From Algirhabdus cladophorae (lineage in GTDB: Bacteria > Pseudomonadota > Alphaproteobacteria > Rhodobacterales > Rhodobacteraceae), in NCBI RefSeq assembly GCF_044772865.1, contig NZ_CP173029.1:2852001-2916000 (forward strand): 64,000 bases of DNA, given 5' to 3'. The translations under genes were made by a program, and so were the position numbers. The notes under the pieces were generated by a model. It was not told the origin of the DNA and did no database searches. It was given only the letters and a program-made list of their open reading frames with translations. Positions 26,585 through 36,298 of this stretch are shown piece by piece; positions within the stretch are counted from its first letter, which is position 1; each line of letters opens with the position of its first letter.

Positions 26585-27610
26585 TTACTTCATCGCTCCC
26601 AGATCTGTAAGGAAGGAGATGTGGCTGTCCAGCATCGTCTTCGCTTCTGGTGTTGTTGCGAACTCGGTCCAACCGATTTTCACAGCTTCACGGTATTTCG
26701 CCAGCTCTTCTGGAGACCACTCATACAGGTTCACGCCAGCCGCGCGCAGGTCTTTTGCTGTCTGCGCGTTTTGCACTTCGTTGATTGTCGCGTTGTGCAG
26801 CGCGAGGCTGTCCATGGCCACAGTCATGATCGCACGATGATGCTCTGGCATTGCTTCCCAAACATCTGTGCGGCACGACAGGTGGTCCGCTGGCATCGAG
26901 TGGAAGCCAGGAAAGTTTGTGTGCTTGGCGATGTCATAAAGACCAAGGCCCACGTTGTTTGTCAGGTTGGCCGCATCTGCACCGTCGATGATGCCTGTCT
27001 CAAGCGCTGTAAAGATTTCGTTGAAATCCATCACGATTGGGGATGCACCCAAGGCTGCGAATACTTTTGTAGCCAAGCCGGGGGGCGAGCGGAATTTCCA
27101 GTCTTTGAAGTCTGCCACATTGCGAATTGGCGCAGTCGAGGACAGGGATTCAGGACCAGGAATCCACCAGCCCACAAAAGACATGCCGTACTGGTTGTGC
27201 AGATCGTTGACCGCATCACGACCGCCGCCGTGCAGCAACCAAGCCATTTGCTGATAAGGGTTCAGATAGCCACCCAACAGATCGCCTGCAAATTGGAATG
27301 CAGGGTTTTTACCAGTTTGGTAACCGGAACCGGTCATGTCGCAGTCCAAGATACCGTTGGCTGCCGCATCAAATGTTTCAACGGATTTCACAACAGTCGA
27401 GCTGTAGAACATCTCAACTTCGATCTCACCATTGGACATGGTTTGAATGTTGTCGATGAATTCAGCTGCCATCTTGCCCGATAGGGTCTCTGGCGAGAAG
27501 TGCGTTTGAATCCGCAGCTTTGTGGAATGACCTTCGGCGAAAGCAGCCCCTGCCATAGCAGTCAGGCCAACAGCCGTAGCCGTTACCAGTGTTTTTAGTG
27601 TAGTGCGCAT
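26585..27610 (-). CDS. TRAP transporter substrate-binding protein (orphan DctP)
   Basis: A 341-residue periplasmic binding protein. The signal peptide is MRTTLKTLVTATAVGLTAMA with AFA as likely cleavage site. DctP features: RIQTHFSPETLSGKMAAEF, WWIPGPESLSSTAPI, FKDWKFRSPPGLATKVFAALG, FNEIFTALETGIIDGADAAN. Start ATG 27610 follows GGGAGGAAACC. No DctQM permease genes adjoin; they may be elsewhere. It is the first gene after the GntR regulator and the likely sensor of the block's substrate. Ligand unknown; a carboxylate by family. Confidence 0.93.
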   Translation of the reverse strand: MRTTLKTLVTATAVGLTAMAGAAFAEGHSTKLRIQTHFSPETLSGKMAAEFIDNIQTMSNGEIEVEMFYSSTVVKSVETFDAAANGILDCDMTGSGYQTGKNPAFQFAGDLLGGYLNPYQQMAWLLHGGGRDAVNDLHNQYGMSFVGWWIPGPESLSSTAPIRNVADFKDWKFRSPPGLATKVFAALGASPIVMDFNEIFTALETGIIDGADAANLTNNVGLGLYDIAKHTNFPGFHSMPADHLSCRTDVWEAMPEHHRAIMTVAMDSLALHNATINEVQNAQTAKDLRAAGVNLYEWSPEELAKYREAVKIGWTEFATTPEAKTMLDSHISFLTDLGAMK

Positions 27611-27621
27611 GGTTTCCTCCC

Positions 27622-28380
27622 TTAATGCGTCTTTGGTAGTATAGGGTTCAGCCCAAGCACATGCCCAAGCCGCGCTTTGGTGTCTTCCAGATGGTTTTCC
27701 ATCTTGGTTTCCGCCAAAGCCCCATTTCTTTGCAAGATCGCGTCAGTGACCCCTCTGTGAAAAGGGATTACCTGCTGTTTATCTTGCAAATTCGCTGTTG
27801 TTAGTCGGATTGAGATCATCAATGCAGAAATCATAACCCCTTCCATCGACCGCAAAAATTCATTGTTGGAGGCGAACAAAATCGCACTGTGAAACGCCGC
27901 ATCTGCCGCCACGAAGGCGTGCAAATCGGTTTGTTCCGCTTCCATTTGCAGCTGTGCTGCTTCGATTTTGGCGTGCTCGACGTCGCTGCCACGTTCCGCA
28001 GCCCACCGCGCAGCTTTCGGCTCGATCATCATGCGCACGTCCAAAAGCTGTCCAAGGTAATCTTCGCTAAGATCTGCTTCTTGATGCCAGGCCAGAACGT
28101 CATCGTCCAAAAGCCCCCATTTGCGGCGATCCAAGACGCGCGTGCCCACCCCGCGCCGCACTTCCAGCAGGCCTTTTCCGACTAGGATTTTGACTGCATC
28201 GCGCACCACGGACCGGCTGACATCATATTTCACCGACAAAGCCGCTTCGTCTTCGATCAAGCCACCGCAGGGGTAAGACTGTCCTACAATCTGGCGGCCC
28301 AACGCGCTGGCCACACGCGTCGCCATGCTGGCGGGCATCCGGTTACTGCCTTTGAGGCTGTAGAACATTTCTTCATTCAT
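27622..28380 (-). CDS. GntR family (FadR subfamily) transcriptional regulator
   Basis: A 252-residue regulator with an N-terminal winged helix (residues ~20-85: ALGRQIVGQSYPCGGLI, YDVSRSVVRDAVKILVGKGL, VRRGVGTRVL) and a C-terminal FCD-type helical ligand domain with metal-site candidates (D and H in RMMIEP, ADAAFHSAI and FHRGVTDAI). The gene is 11 bases upstream of the dctP start on the same strand and divergent from the HyuA-like gene. It very likely represses the dctP to dddQ block and perhaps itself, with an acidic metabolite as effector. Confidence 0.9.
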   Translation of the reverse strand: MNEEMFYSLKGSNRMPASMATRVASALGRQIVGQSYPCGGLIEDEAALSVKYDVSRSVVRDAVKILVGKGLLEVRRGVGTRVLDRRKWGLLDDDVLAWHQEADLSEDYLGQLLDVRMMIEPKAARWAAERGSDVEHAKIEAAQLQMEAEQTDLHAFVAADAAFHSAILFASNNEFLRSMEGVMISALMISIRLTTANLQDKQQVIPFHRGVTDAILQRNGALAETKMENHLEDTKARLGHVLGLNPILPKTH

Positions 28381-28565
28381 GGCCTGAAGGAAAACATATG
28401 ATGTTTCAGGTGTCTAGGATTCTTGTCAAAGTCGTGGTCACCCGGTCACCCACGCCGGGAGGCACAAAATTGCTATCGACAGCACCACCTGCCATGCCGC
28501 AAACAGGCAAGACGTGTCGCTGGCGCGTTGTATCACGACCCAGACATTACAAAGGCAGTTGGACT

Positions 28566-30584
28566 ATGGCACTTTTATTGGGCGTGGATACTGGTGGCAC
28601 CTATACCGACGCCGTTTTGATCAAGGATGAAACCGATGTCCTTGCCAGCGCCAAGTCCCTGACAACACGGCATGATCTGGCCATTGGGATCAGCCGGGCG
28701 ATCCAAGCCGTCTTGGTCCAGTCCAACGCGGATCCTCGGGACATTTCGATGGCCTCGTTGTCGACCACTTTGGCGACAAACGCCTTGGTCGAGGGCCAAG
28801 GCGAACGCGTTGCTCTGATTTTTGTGGGCTTTGCCGCACAGGACCTCGACAAACATGGGCTGACCGAGGCGCTTAAAGGGGATCCCGTTCTGGTAATGGA
28901 GGGCGGTCACACCCATTCGGGTGCGGAATCCAAACCCCTAGACATCACGGTTTTGGATGCGTTTTTGGACCAATACGGTGCCGAGGTTAGCGGGTTTGCC
29001 GTAGCCAGTCAGTTTGCAACACGCAATCCAGCACATGAACACCAAATCAGCACTCATATCGCCAAGCGCACAGGCCTGCCCGTTTCTGCCTCCCATCAGC
29101 TTAGTGCGAAACTAAACGGCCCAAAGCGGGCGATGACCGCCTTGCTGAACGCGCGTCTGATCGGGATGATCGACCGCTTGATCAGCAAAGCTGAAGCGAC
29201 CTTGCGCGATCACAAAATCCAAGCACCGCTGATGGTGGTGCGCGGGGATGGGGCGCTGATTTCTAGTGCGCAGGCCCGTCTGCACCCGATTGAAACGATT
29301 CTCAGTGGACCTGCGGCCTCGATTGTGGGGGCCAGTTGGATGACCGGCCAGTCCCAAGCCATGGTTAGCGACATCGGCGGCACTACAACAGACATCGCTA
29401 TTTTGCGCGATGGTCAGCCCGCGATTGATCCCGCTGGCGCACAGGTCGGCCCTTACCGCACCATGGTCGAAGCAGTGGCGATGCGCACATCTGGATTGGG
29501 CGGCGACAGTCAGGTGCATTTTGTCTCAGAAGGCTTGTCCGGTGGTGTCACATTGGGACCAAGACGGGTATTACCCGTGTCACTGATCGCCCATGAAGCC
29601 CCCGATGTCGTCCTGCCTGCGTTAGAAAACCAACTGCGCGCGGCCGCACCAGGAGAACAAGACACGCGGTTTGTCCGTGCAATTGCTGGCCAAAATACCG
29701 AAGGGCTGATCGAGCGCGACAGGACCTTGCTGGACCGCATTGGGCAAGATGTGCATCCCGTTGGAAAGATCCTCAACTCGCGCATGGACAACGGGGCCTT
29801 GAACCGACTTCTGGATCGCGGGTTGGTTCAGGTGTCGGGCGTGACGCCCTCGGATGCCTCGCATGTGTTGGGAACCTTGGATGCATGGTCGCGACCTGCG
29901 GCCCTTATGGCGCTGGAATTGATCGGACGCAGGCGCACTGGATCAGGCGAAATGCTGGCTCCTGAGCCGGTTGAAATGGCCCAAATCATCATCGATCAAC
30001 TGACACATCAAACTGGGCTGGCCGTCTTGGAGGCCGCGTTTGCAGAAGAAGATCCAACGTTTGACCAAGATCCCAGAACACTGGCCAATCATGTTCTTGT
30101 GCAACGCGGACTGGGGCACCACAGCGGTTTGATGCGCTTGGATGTTGGCGTGAACGTGCCGGTGATTGGGCTTGGGGCCTCGGCACAGACCTATTACCCT
30201 GCCGTTGGCACGCGACTGAACTGCCCCATGATCCTGCCCGACCACGCAGGTGTTGCCAATGCAATCGGCGCCGTGGTTGGGCAAGTGACTATGCGAAAAT
30301 CGGGCACGGTGACCAGTCCCTCGGATGGTAAATTTCGAGTGCATTTGTCTGAGGGCCCTCAGGATTTCGGCAGCAAGGACCCAGCACTCAAGTTTCTGGA
30401 GGAGCGCTTGACGCAAGAGGCCACTCTTGCCGCACAAGCTGCGGGTGCAGAAGATCTACAACTGAGTGTCGAGCGTGATGTTCGCAAAGCAAAAGCTGAG
30501 GCCCGTGAAGTTTTTGTTGAGGCCACGATCACGGTGTCCGCCCGAGGTCGCCCGCGGGTCGCCCGGCAGGACGTTACATCATAG
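28566..30584 (+). CDS. Hydantoinase/oxoprolinase family protein (HyuA-like, stand-alone)
   Basis: A 672-residue HyuA-type ATPase subunit: LLGVDTGGTYTDAVLIKDE (phosphate 1), MASLSTTLATNALVEGQGE, VRGDGALISSAQARLHPIET, LSGPAASIVGASW and VSDIGGTTTDIAIL (phosphate 2). It resembles the N-terminal half of the fused enzyme at 3435-7007, but no HyuB-like partner follows. Start ATG 28566; a longer frame from 28398 reads through low-complexity sequence without homology. Its 3' end overlaps the convergent GGDEF-EAL gene by 6 bases. It may act alone or with a HyuB encoded elsewhere. Confidence 0.85.
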   Translation: MALLLGVDTGGTYTDAVLIKDETDVLASAKSLTTRHDLAIGISRAIQAVLVQSNADPRDISMASLSTTLATNALVEGQGERVALIFVGFAAQDLDKHGLTEALKGDPVLVMEGGHTHSGAESKPLDITVLDAFLDQYGAEVSGFAVASQFATRNPAHEHQISTHIAKRTGLPVSASHQLSAKLNGPKRAMTALLNARLIGMIDRLISKAEATLRDHKIQAPLMVVRGDGALISSAQARLHPIETILSGPAASIVGASWMTGQSQAMVSDIGGTTTDIAILRDGQPAIDPAGAQVGPYRTMVEAVAMRTSGLGGDSQVHFVSEGLSGGVTLGPRRVLPVSLIAHEAPDVVLPALENQLRAAAPGEQDTRFVRAIAGQNTEGLIERDRTLLDRIGQDVHPVGKILNSRMDNGALNRLLDRGLVQVSGVTPSDASHVLGTLDAWSRPAALMALELIGRRRTGSGEMLAPEPVEMAQIIIDQLTHQTGLAVLEAAFAEEDPTFDQDPRTLANHVLVQRGLGHHSGLMRLDVGVNVPVIGLGASAQTYYPAVGTRLNCPMILPDHAGVANAIGAVVGQVTMRKSGTVTSPSDGKFRVHLSEGPQDFGSKDPALKFLEERLTQEATLAAQAAGAEDLQLSVERDVRKAKAEAREVFVEATITVSARGRPRVARQDVTS

Positions 30585-32984
30585 CTTGCTCAGCGCGGGG
30601 ACGGCTTGGGTCTTGAGCAGTGCCGCAAAATCATGCTGCGACATCGGATAGCCCAGCGCGTAGCCCTGCAATTGATCGCAATCGACGTTTTTGATTGTTG
30701 CCAGATGGCGCTCTGTCTCGACCCCTTCAACGACAATCTGAGCGCCCTCTAGTCGCGCCACTTTCGACAAGGCCTGCAGTATCAACAATTGCGCGGGCCG
30801 ATCCACAATCGGGAAGGTCAGCGAGCGGTCAATTTTGATCTTATCAGGTTTGATGTTTTGCAGAGCCACAATAGACGAGCGCCCCGATCCAAAATCATCC
30901 AATTCAATGCCCATTCCCAGATCGCGAATGGACTGAATATTGCGCAAAGCCTCCCCATCGACTTGATCCAAAAAGGCGCTTTCCAACAGCTCAAAAGACA
31001 ATTTGTGATGGCCTGACAACCGCTTTAACAGGATTTCGCGGAACGCGCGTTCACTCAGACGTTGTTTTGACAAGTTGACCGAGATCGTCGGGAACGCCAC
31101 ACCCCCAGAATCCCACTCATCTTGCAAGGCGCAGACTTTCTCAAAAACCGCCGCGTCGATCTTTGACGTCAGCCCGGCATCCTCAGCCGCGGGCATGAAA
31201 TCTGCCGGAGCAAGAATTCCACGATTGGGGCAATCCCAGCGCACCAAGGCCTCTGCCCCAGATAGCGCCAGAGTTCTTGCATCAAATTGCGGTTGGAAAA
31301 AGCAAGTGATCTGACCCTGCGCAATCCCATCGATTAGATCTTGGCGTTGGGTCAAACGTTGCTGACTGCGGCGCCCAATCTTTTGCGAATAGAACTGATA
31401 TCCATGGCGCCCGGCGTCTTTGGCGGCATAAAGCGCTACGTCTGCCTGTACGAAAAGTTCGGACCGTTTGATTGGCAGACCTTGGGACACTGCGATGCCG
31501 ATGCTGATACCAAACACGCATAGCTGGCCCTCAAACTCAAACGGCTCACGGGCGATTTGTAGAACATTTTCGGCAATGCGTGCCAATTCCGAATGACTGG
31601 GAGCCTCAGAAAAGAAAACCAAAAATTCGTCACCACCGACGCGGCAAATAAGTTCACCGTTTTCAAAGACCTTCCGCAGCCCGCGTGCCACATGCACCAA
31701 AACCGCATCGCCTGCGGCATGACCCATAGTGTCGTTGATTTGTTTGAAGTGGTCCAAATCCAGATGCAAAACACCAAACCGCGTGTTTTGATGTCCGGTG
31801 CCCAAGTAGTAGTCGACAGTCTCATCCAATAGCCTGCGATTGGCCAACCCGGTCAAAGCGTCATGTTTGGATTCGTATTCTAGATCACTTCGCGCCGCCT
31901 CAAGAAGCTGCGCTTTCATATAATCCTCGGTGACGTCAATATTTACCCCCACCATACGCGAGTGATTGTGCGGCAGTTTGATATAGCGGGCGATGCTGCG
32001 CACGGTTCGGACAGACCCGTCGGGGCGCACAATGCGATAGTCTCGCAAAAAATCCACGCCTTTGCTCTGACATTCGGTAGCGTATCGCACCACCTCTTCG
32101 CGATCATCAGGATGCAAATAGGTTTCCCATAGATTGTCGTCGCGTATATTTTGGCCATCGGTCACGCCATAGATCTCCATCATCCGGTCGTCCCAATGGA
32201 CGAGGGCCGTGCGCGAGTCAAAATCAAAGGTGCCCATGCCAGACACCCCAACAGCCAATTGCAACTTGTTGTTCACATCGTTGAAAGTGTCTTCTGAGTT
32301 TTTGATATCGGTAATGTCGATATCAGAGCCCACAATCCGTAGCGGCTTACCGTCTTTGTCATGTTCCATGACTTGGCCACGGCACCAAATCCAGACCCAA
32401 TTCCCCTCGGCGTCACGATGGCGGTATTGCACACTGATGGCGTCCGTTTCGCCCCGCGTTTGATTTCCAAAAACTTCCTTTAGGGTCCCACGATCCTCGG
32501 GGTGGATATCCTCCAACCAAACATCAAGTTGGCTATTTAACGGCGCATCAGGGGCAAGCCCGCGCATTTGACGCCAGGTTTCAGACACCTCAAAGCTGCC
32601 CCTTATGGTGTCATATTCCCAAACACCCTGATCAAGATGTTCCAAAAAGAACTGCAAGCGCGGATCGACCCAATCGGTCTCAACCTGTCGCTGGCACAAA
32701 AACACTTGCGCGCCATCGATATCCGCCATGGGTTTCACGGAGGCAGCGATGCGCCCCGAGTGGCCTTGGAGGATAATAATTTGTGGGGCAGCCTCAGTTG
32801 CGGTCAGCGGAACTGTGACATGCTTGGTCGGGACGTAATCTGCAATTGGCCGATCATCAACGCAGCCCTTGGGCAGACCGAAAAAATCCGCGAGCGCTTT
32901 ATTCGCAGACAGCACCCTTCCGTCTACACCAAGAATAGCCGCTGGCGTCTCTAACAAAGACACAATATGTCGCATACGTTGCAT
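30579..32984 (-). CDS. PAS-GGDEF-EAL cyclic-di-GMP signalling protein
   Basis: An 801-residue cytoplasmic protein with three PAS-like regions (~1-95, ~110-230, ~240-360; PAC-type YRHRDAEGNWVWIW and YRIVRPDGSVRTV), a GGDEF domain (~370-535) and an EAL domain (~545-795). RVGGDEFLVF is intact, so cyclase activity is possible; the RxxD inhibitory site upstream is missing. EAL catalytic residues are all there: EALVRW, NLSKQ, ELLES, DDFGSG, IKIDRS, VVEGVET, LQGYALGYP, so phosphodiesterase activity is likely. No transmembrane segment is seen. PAS input signal unknown. Confidence 0.94.
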   Translation of the reverse strand: MQRMRHIVSLLETPAAILGVDGRVLSANKALADFFGLPKGCVDDRPIADYVPTKHVTVPLTATEAAPQIIILQGHSGRIAASVKPMADIDGAQVFLCQRQVETDWVDPRLQFFLEHLDQGVWEYDTIRGSFEVSETWRQMRGLAPDAPLNSQLDVWLEDIHPEDRGTLKEVFGNQTRGETDAISVQYRHRDAEGNWVWIWCRGQVMEHDKDGKPLRIVGSDIDITDIKNSEDTFNDVNNKLQLAVGVSGMGTFDFDSRTALVHWDDRMMEIYGVTDGQNIRDDNLWETYLHPDDREEVVRYATECQSKGVDFLRDYRIVRPDGSVRTVRSIARYIKLPHNHSRMVGVNIDVTEDYMKAQLLEAARSDLEYESKHDALTGLANRRLLDETVDYYLGTGHQNTRFGVLHLDLDHFKQINDTMGHAAGDAVLVHVARGLRKVFENGELICRVGGDEFLVFFSEAPSHSELARIAENVLQIAREPFEFEGQLCVFGISIGIAVSQGLPIKRSELFVQADVALYAAKDAGRHGYQFYSQKIGRRSQQRLTQRQDLIDGIAQGQITCFFQPQFDARTLALSGAEALVRWDCPNRGILAPADFMPAAEDAGLTSKIDAAVFEKVCALQDEWDSGGVAFPTISVNLSKQRLSERAFREILLKRLSGHHKLSFELLESAFLDQVDGEALRNIQSIRDLGMGIELDDFGSGRSSIVALQNIKPDKIKIDRSLTFPIVDRPAQLLILQALSKVARLEGAQIVVEGVETERHLATIKNVDCDQLQGYALGYPMSQHDFAALLKTQAVPALSKL

Positions 32985-33260
32985 TAGATTTGTGCATACC
33001 CGCTAAAGGTGAATTTCCAAACATCAAATGCTGATTTTCTCTTAAAACCAGCGCCCTAGATCCAAGATAGGGCCAACAACTTAATTTTTATCAGCCAGAA
33101 TGAGGCCTTTCTAAGTGAAAAGACCAAAATTTTATCTTTCACTCACGTTGCTTGCGATTCTTTCTTTAGCTGCGGGGACGAAAGCGCAGATTTACCGCAC
33201 AAAATCGATCCGTCGCTTAAAAATAGGCCTCTAACAAGCGGGACCTGATAGCCAATGGCG

Positions 33261-34388
33261 TCACCTGTTGGCGGCTTGAACGCGACTGTTAAGGTAGTGG
33301 GCAAAGTCATAGTTTGGACGTTCCAGATGAGACAAATGCCCCGGCTGCGCCGACGTTGCGCACAACCCGCGATAAACCTTCTCGGTACAGCCACGATCCT
33401 CGACGTTTACCTCGTCCAAAAGGGTCTTGAGTTTCGCGAAATGGGATTGCGCCGCAGGATCGTTAACGTAATCAGGGGACATACCCCCGCCAAATGCGAT
33501 CTTCACTTGACCCACGCCATGCGGATGCAGGCTGAGGTACCAAAAGTATCCTGGCGTCAGCGTGATCATTAAGCCCGGATAAATCGCCAGCAGATAAGTC
33601 ATCCGCCGCCGTTCCCCTTCAAGACGTGTGTTTGAAGGATGCGCCAAAGCGATGTTCAACGTGTCATCCTTTAAAATCGTATGATAGTTGAACGCCTCTT
33701 CGCCGGGGGGACAGATCATTTCCTCCAACTTGGACAGGCCGCCAATCGTGCCGGCGTGACATACTGGCAAATGGTAGCTTTCCATAAAGTTCTCGGCCAA
33801 AACCTTCCAATTTGTATCCCAAATATGGGTTTCGGAAAAGGTTTCGGTGTAGCCTTCCATGCCATAATCGCCCACCAATTCCTCGACCTTGGACAAAGAC
33901 GAGGCCACAGTTGGCGCATCGGGATTGAGCGTAACAAAAACCCAGCCCAGCCATTCTTCGCATCGAATATCAGGTAGGCTGTAATGTTCTTTGCAGAAGT
34001 CTGTGTTCAGGGTCATGGCAGGGGCACCGCGCAAACTGCCGTCCAGATTATAGGTCCATGCGTGATAAGGGCACACGATAGAGCGCGTGTTTCCACGCCC
34101 TTCCAACAGCGTCGACATCCGGTGGCGGCACACATTGGACATAGCCCGCAACTCACCTTTCGCATCGCGCAGTACCACGATGGGCTGATCCGCCAATTCC
34201 AGCGTGATATAATCCCCACCAGCGGCCAAAGCACTGGCGCGTCCGACACAAAACCAGTCTTGGGAAAAGATGTCCGACAGTTCGCGTTTCAGGAACGCCT
34301 CAGATGTATACACAGATGGCGGCATAGCGCGGGCCTGCTCGAATGGCACGGCCACTGCTTCCCCTAGTTCCTCGACAGCGTCTTTCAT
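33261..34388 (-). CDS. Rieske-type ring-hydroxylating oxygenase alpha subunit (CntA/GbcA-like)
   Basis: A 375-residue oxygenase. The Rieske [2Fe-2S] site is C87-R-H89 and C106-P-Y-H109. The mononuclear iron site is in ENFMESYHLPVCH: H206 and H211, with an Asp in NVEDRGC probably third. The bridging acid between the two centres is Glu203 (ESYH), not the usual Asp; a bridging Glu is known in carnitine oxygenase CntA, and ExYH also fits betaine demethylases, so a quaternary amine is a reasonable substrate guess. Start ATG 34388 follows AAAGGA. It is divergent from a ThDP enzyme gene. No reductase gene is next to it. Confidence 0.88.
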   Translation of the reverse strand: MKDAVEELGEAVAVPFEQARAMPPSVYTSEAFLKRELSDIFSQDWFCVGRASALAAGGDYITLELADQPIVVLRDAKGELRAMSNVCRHRMSTLLEGRGNTRSIVCPYHAWTYNLDGSLRGAPAMTLNTDFCKEHYSLPDIRCEEWLGWVFVTLNPDAPTVASSLSKVEELVGDYGMEGYTETFSETHIWDTNWKVLAENFMESYHLPVCHAGTIGGLSKLEEMICPPGEEAFNYHTILKDDTLNIALAHPSNTRLEGERRRMTYLLAIYPGLMITLTPGYFWYLSLHPHGVGQVKIAFGGGMSPDYVNDPAAQSHFAKLKTLLDEVNVEDRGCTEKVYRGLCATSAQPGHLSHLERPNYDFAHYLNSRVQAANR

Positions 34389-34520
34389 GATGGATCCTTT
34401 GGCTAGCCGTCCAAAATCCAGCACAAAGTGACGGCTGGCGCAATTGTTTTCAAGACACTTTTAATTCGGATCTTGTTGGCGCATCAATACCATAGGGAAC
34501 CCCCCAAAAGGAGACGGGTC

Positions 34521-36161
34521 ATGTCCAAACGCGCAGCAGATCACTTGGTTAATCAATTGGTCGCCCAAGGCACCACACATATTTTCGGTGTTCCAGGTGA
34601 AAGCTATTTGCCGATTTTGGACGCGCTGCATGGTCGCGAAGGGGCTATTTCCTTTGTAACATGCCGTCAGGAAGGTGGCGCTGCTATGGCGGCCGAGGCT
34701 CACGGCAAGCTCACCGGACGGCCCGGGATCTGTATGGTGACCCGTGGACCGGGCGCCACAAATGCATCCGCTGGGGTACACGTGGCCTATCAAGATTCCA
34801 CGCCGATGATTGTCTTTATCGGCCAAGTGGCGCGGGACATGATTGATCGCGAAGCGTTCCAAGAAATCGACTATCGCCGGATGTTTGGGCAGATGGCCAA
34901 ATGGGTGGCACAAATCGATGATCCCAGCCGGATTCAAGAATACGTCACCCGCGCCTACCGCACTGCCCTCAGTGGGCGCCCCGGACCCGTTGTTTTAGCG
35001 CTGCCTGAGGATATGCTCTACGACGAAATCACCCCGCCGCCTGAGCCAAGGCCAATAACAGTGCCCCGATCTGCGCCCGTGCCCAGTGAAATGGCAGCCC
35101 TTCAGGACCGGATCCAATCGGCCAAGCGCCCGTTGATTATTGCAGGGGGCGGTGGCTGGACAGCAAAGGGGATCCAAGCCCTTCAGCAGTTTTCCGAGGT
35201 CCAAGCCCTGCCCGTTAGCGTATCCCTGCGTTGTCAAAGCCTAATGGACAACACCCATCCAAACTACGCTGGACATTTTAGTGTAGGGCCAACCCCTTAT
35301 TTGGCCGAAGCCCTGAGCCAGACAGACCTGTTGATCGCGCTTGGCCCGCGCTTGGGCGAGATGACAACGGGCGGCTACAAATTGCTGGATGTGCCTGTCC
35401 CAAAGCAAGACTTGGTGCATGTTTTCCCTCAAGGCGAGGAACTGGGCCGGGTTTATGAGCCACAACAGGCTTTGGTGGCCGACATGGAAAGCTTTTGCTG
35501 TGCTGCTGCAGACTGGTCCCCCCTGAAACCCGCCACTTTTGAGGCGAGAACAGCGCAGTTGCATGCATCCTACCTCGACTTTGCGAATGCCGATCTGCTG
35601 CCCGAGGATCCGTTGGCTTCTTATTTCGCGCATATGACAGAGGTTCTGCCTCACGATGCTATCATGTGTAACGGGGCTGGAAATTATGCAGGCTGGCTGC
35701 ACCGGTTTTACAAGTTTCGCGCGCCCTTCTCGCAATTGGCGCCAACCTCGGGATCCATGGGATATGGTCTGCCTGCCGCTGTTGGGGCCGCGGCTACGCG
35801 GCCCGATGCCGAAGTGTTCGCCATAGCGGGCGACGGCTGTTTGATGATGACCTGTCAGGAAATGGCCACAGCCGCGCATCACCAATTGAACCTCACGGTT
35901 ATTGTGATCGACAATGCCCGATATGGCACAATTCGCGCCCATCAAGAACGGGAATATCCCGGGCGGGTCTCGGGCACCGCACTGACAAATCCAGACTTTG
36001 TGGCCTTTGCAAAATCGTTTGGGGCCAAGGCGGAAAGAGTGCATGATCTAGCGGCCTTCAAGGCAGCTTTGGCCAAGGCCCGCTCGCACAAAGGCGTCAA
36101 TCTGATCGATGTTCCATTAGGGCCTGAGTTCCTCGCCCCCGGAAAACAACTGAAGTCATAA
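34521..36161 (+). CDS. ThDP-dependent enzyme (acetolactate synthase-like)
   Basis: A 546-residue thiamine diphosphate enzyme of the acetolactate synthase/benzoylformate decarboxylase family. The cofactor-activating Glu51 is in TCRQEGGAAMAAEA; the central domain has PLIIAGGGGWTAKG; the C-terminal ThDP-Mg motif runs from AGDGCLMMTCQEMATA to VIVIDNARYGT. Start ATG 34521 follows AAAGGAG; the frame to 34428 is too long. No regulatory small subunit follows, so a role in valine synthesis is unlikely; a catabolic lyase is more probable. It is divergent from the Rieske oxygenase gene, 132 bases apart. Confidence 0.9.
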   Translation: MSKRAADHLVNQLVAQGTTHIFGVPGESYLPILDALHGREGAISFVTCRQEGGAAMAAEAHGKLTGRPGICMVTRGPGATNASAGVHVAYQDSTPMIVFIGQVARDMIDREAFQEIDYRRMFGQMAKWVAQIDDPSRIQEYVTRAYRTALSGRPGPVVLALPEDMLYDEITPPPEPRPITVPRSAPVPSEMAALQDRIQSAKRPLIIAGGGGWTAKGIQALQQFSEVQALPVSVSLRCQSLMDNTHPNYAGHFSVGPTPYLAEALSQTDLLIALGPRLGEMTTGGYKLLDVPVPKQDLVHVFPQGEELGRVYEPQQALVADMESFCCAAADWSPLKPATFEARTAQLHASYLDFANADLLPEDPLASYFAHMTEVLPHDAIMCNGAGNYAGWLHRFYKFRAPFSQLAPTSGSMGYGLPAAVGAAATRPDAEVFAIAGDGCLMMTCQEMATAAHHQLNLTVIVIDNARYGTIRAHQEREYPGRVSGTALTNPDFVAFAKSFGAKAERVHDLAAFKAALAKARSHKGVNLIDVPLGPEFLAPGKQLKS

Positions 36162-36298
36162 ATTGACGTAACGGACTGCGTTTTGGAATGGTCGATGGGG
36201 TAGTCCTTAAACGATTAGGACCTTGCATCTACGTCATAAATCCGCCTTTTTGGCCCTCAGATTGCATTTAACATGCAGCGACACTTTGCGAGGCAGGT

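Noticed and set aside
26528..27484. 318-codon plus-strand frame opposite the TRAP binding protein gene
   Set aside because: Cys/His-rich translation without motifs; the minus-strand DctP is clear.
33143..33394. 83-codon minus-strand frame at the end of the Rieske oxygenase gene
   Set aside because: Overlaps the oxygenase in another frame, no ribosome site; the 276-base gap 32985-33260 shows no other feature.
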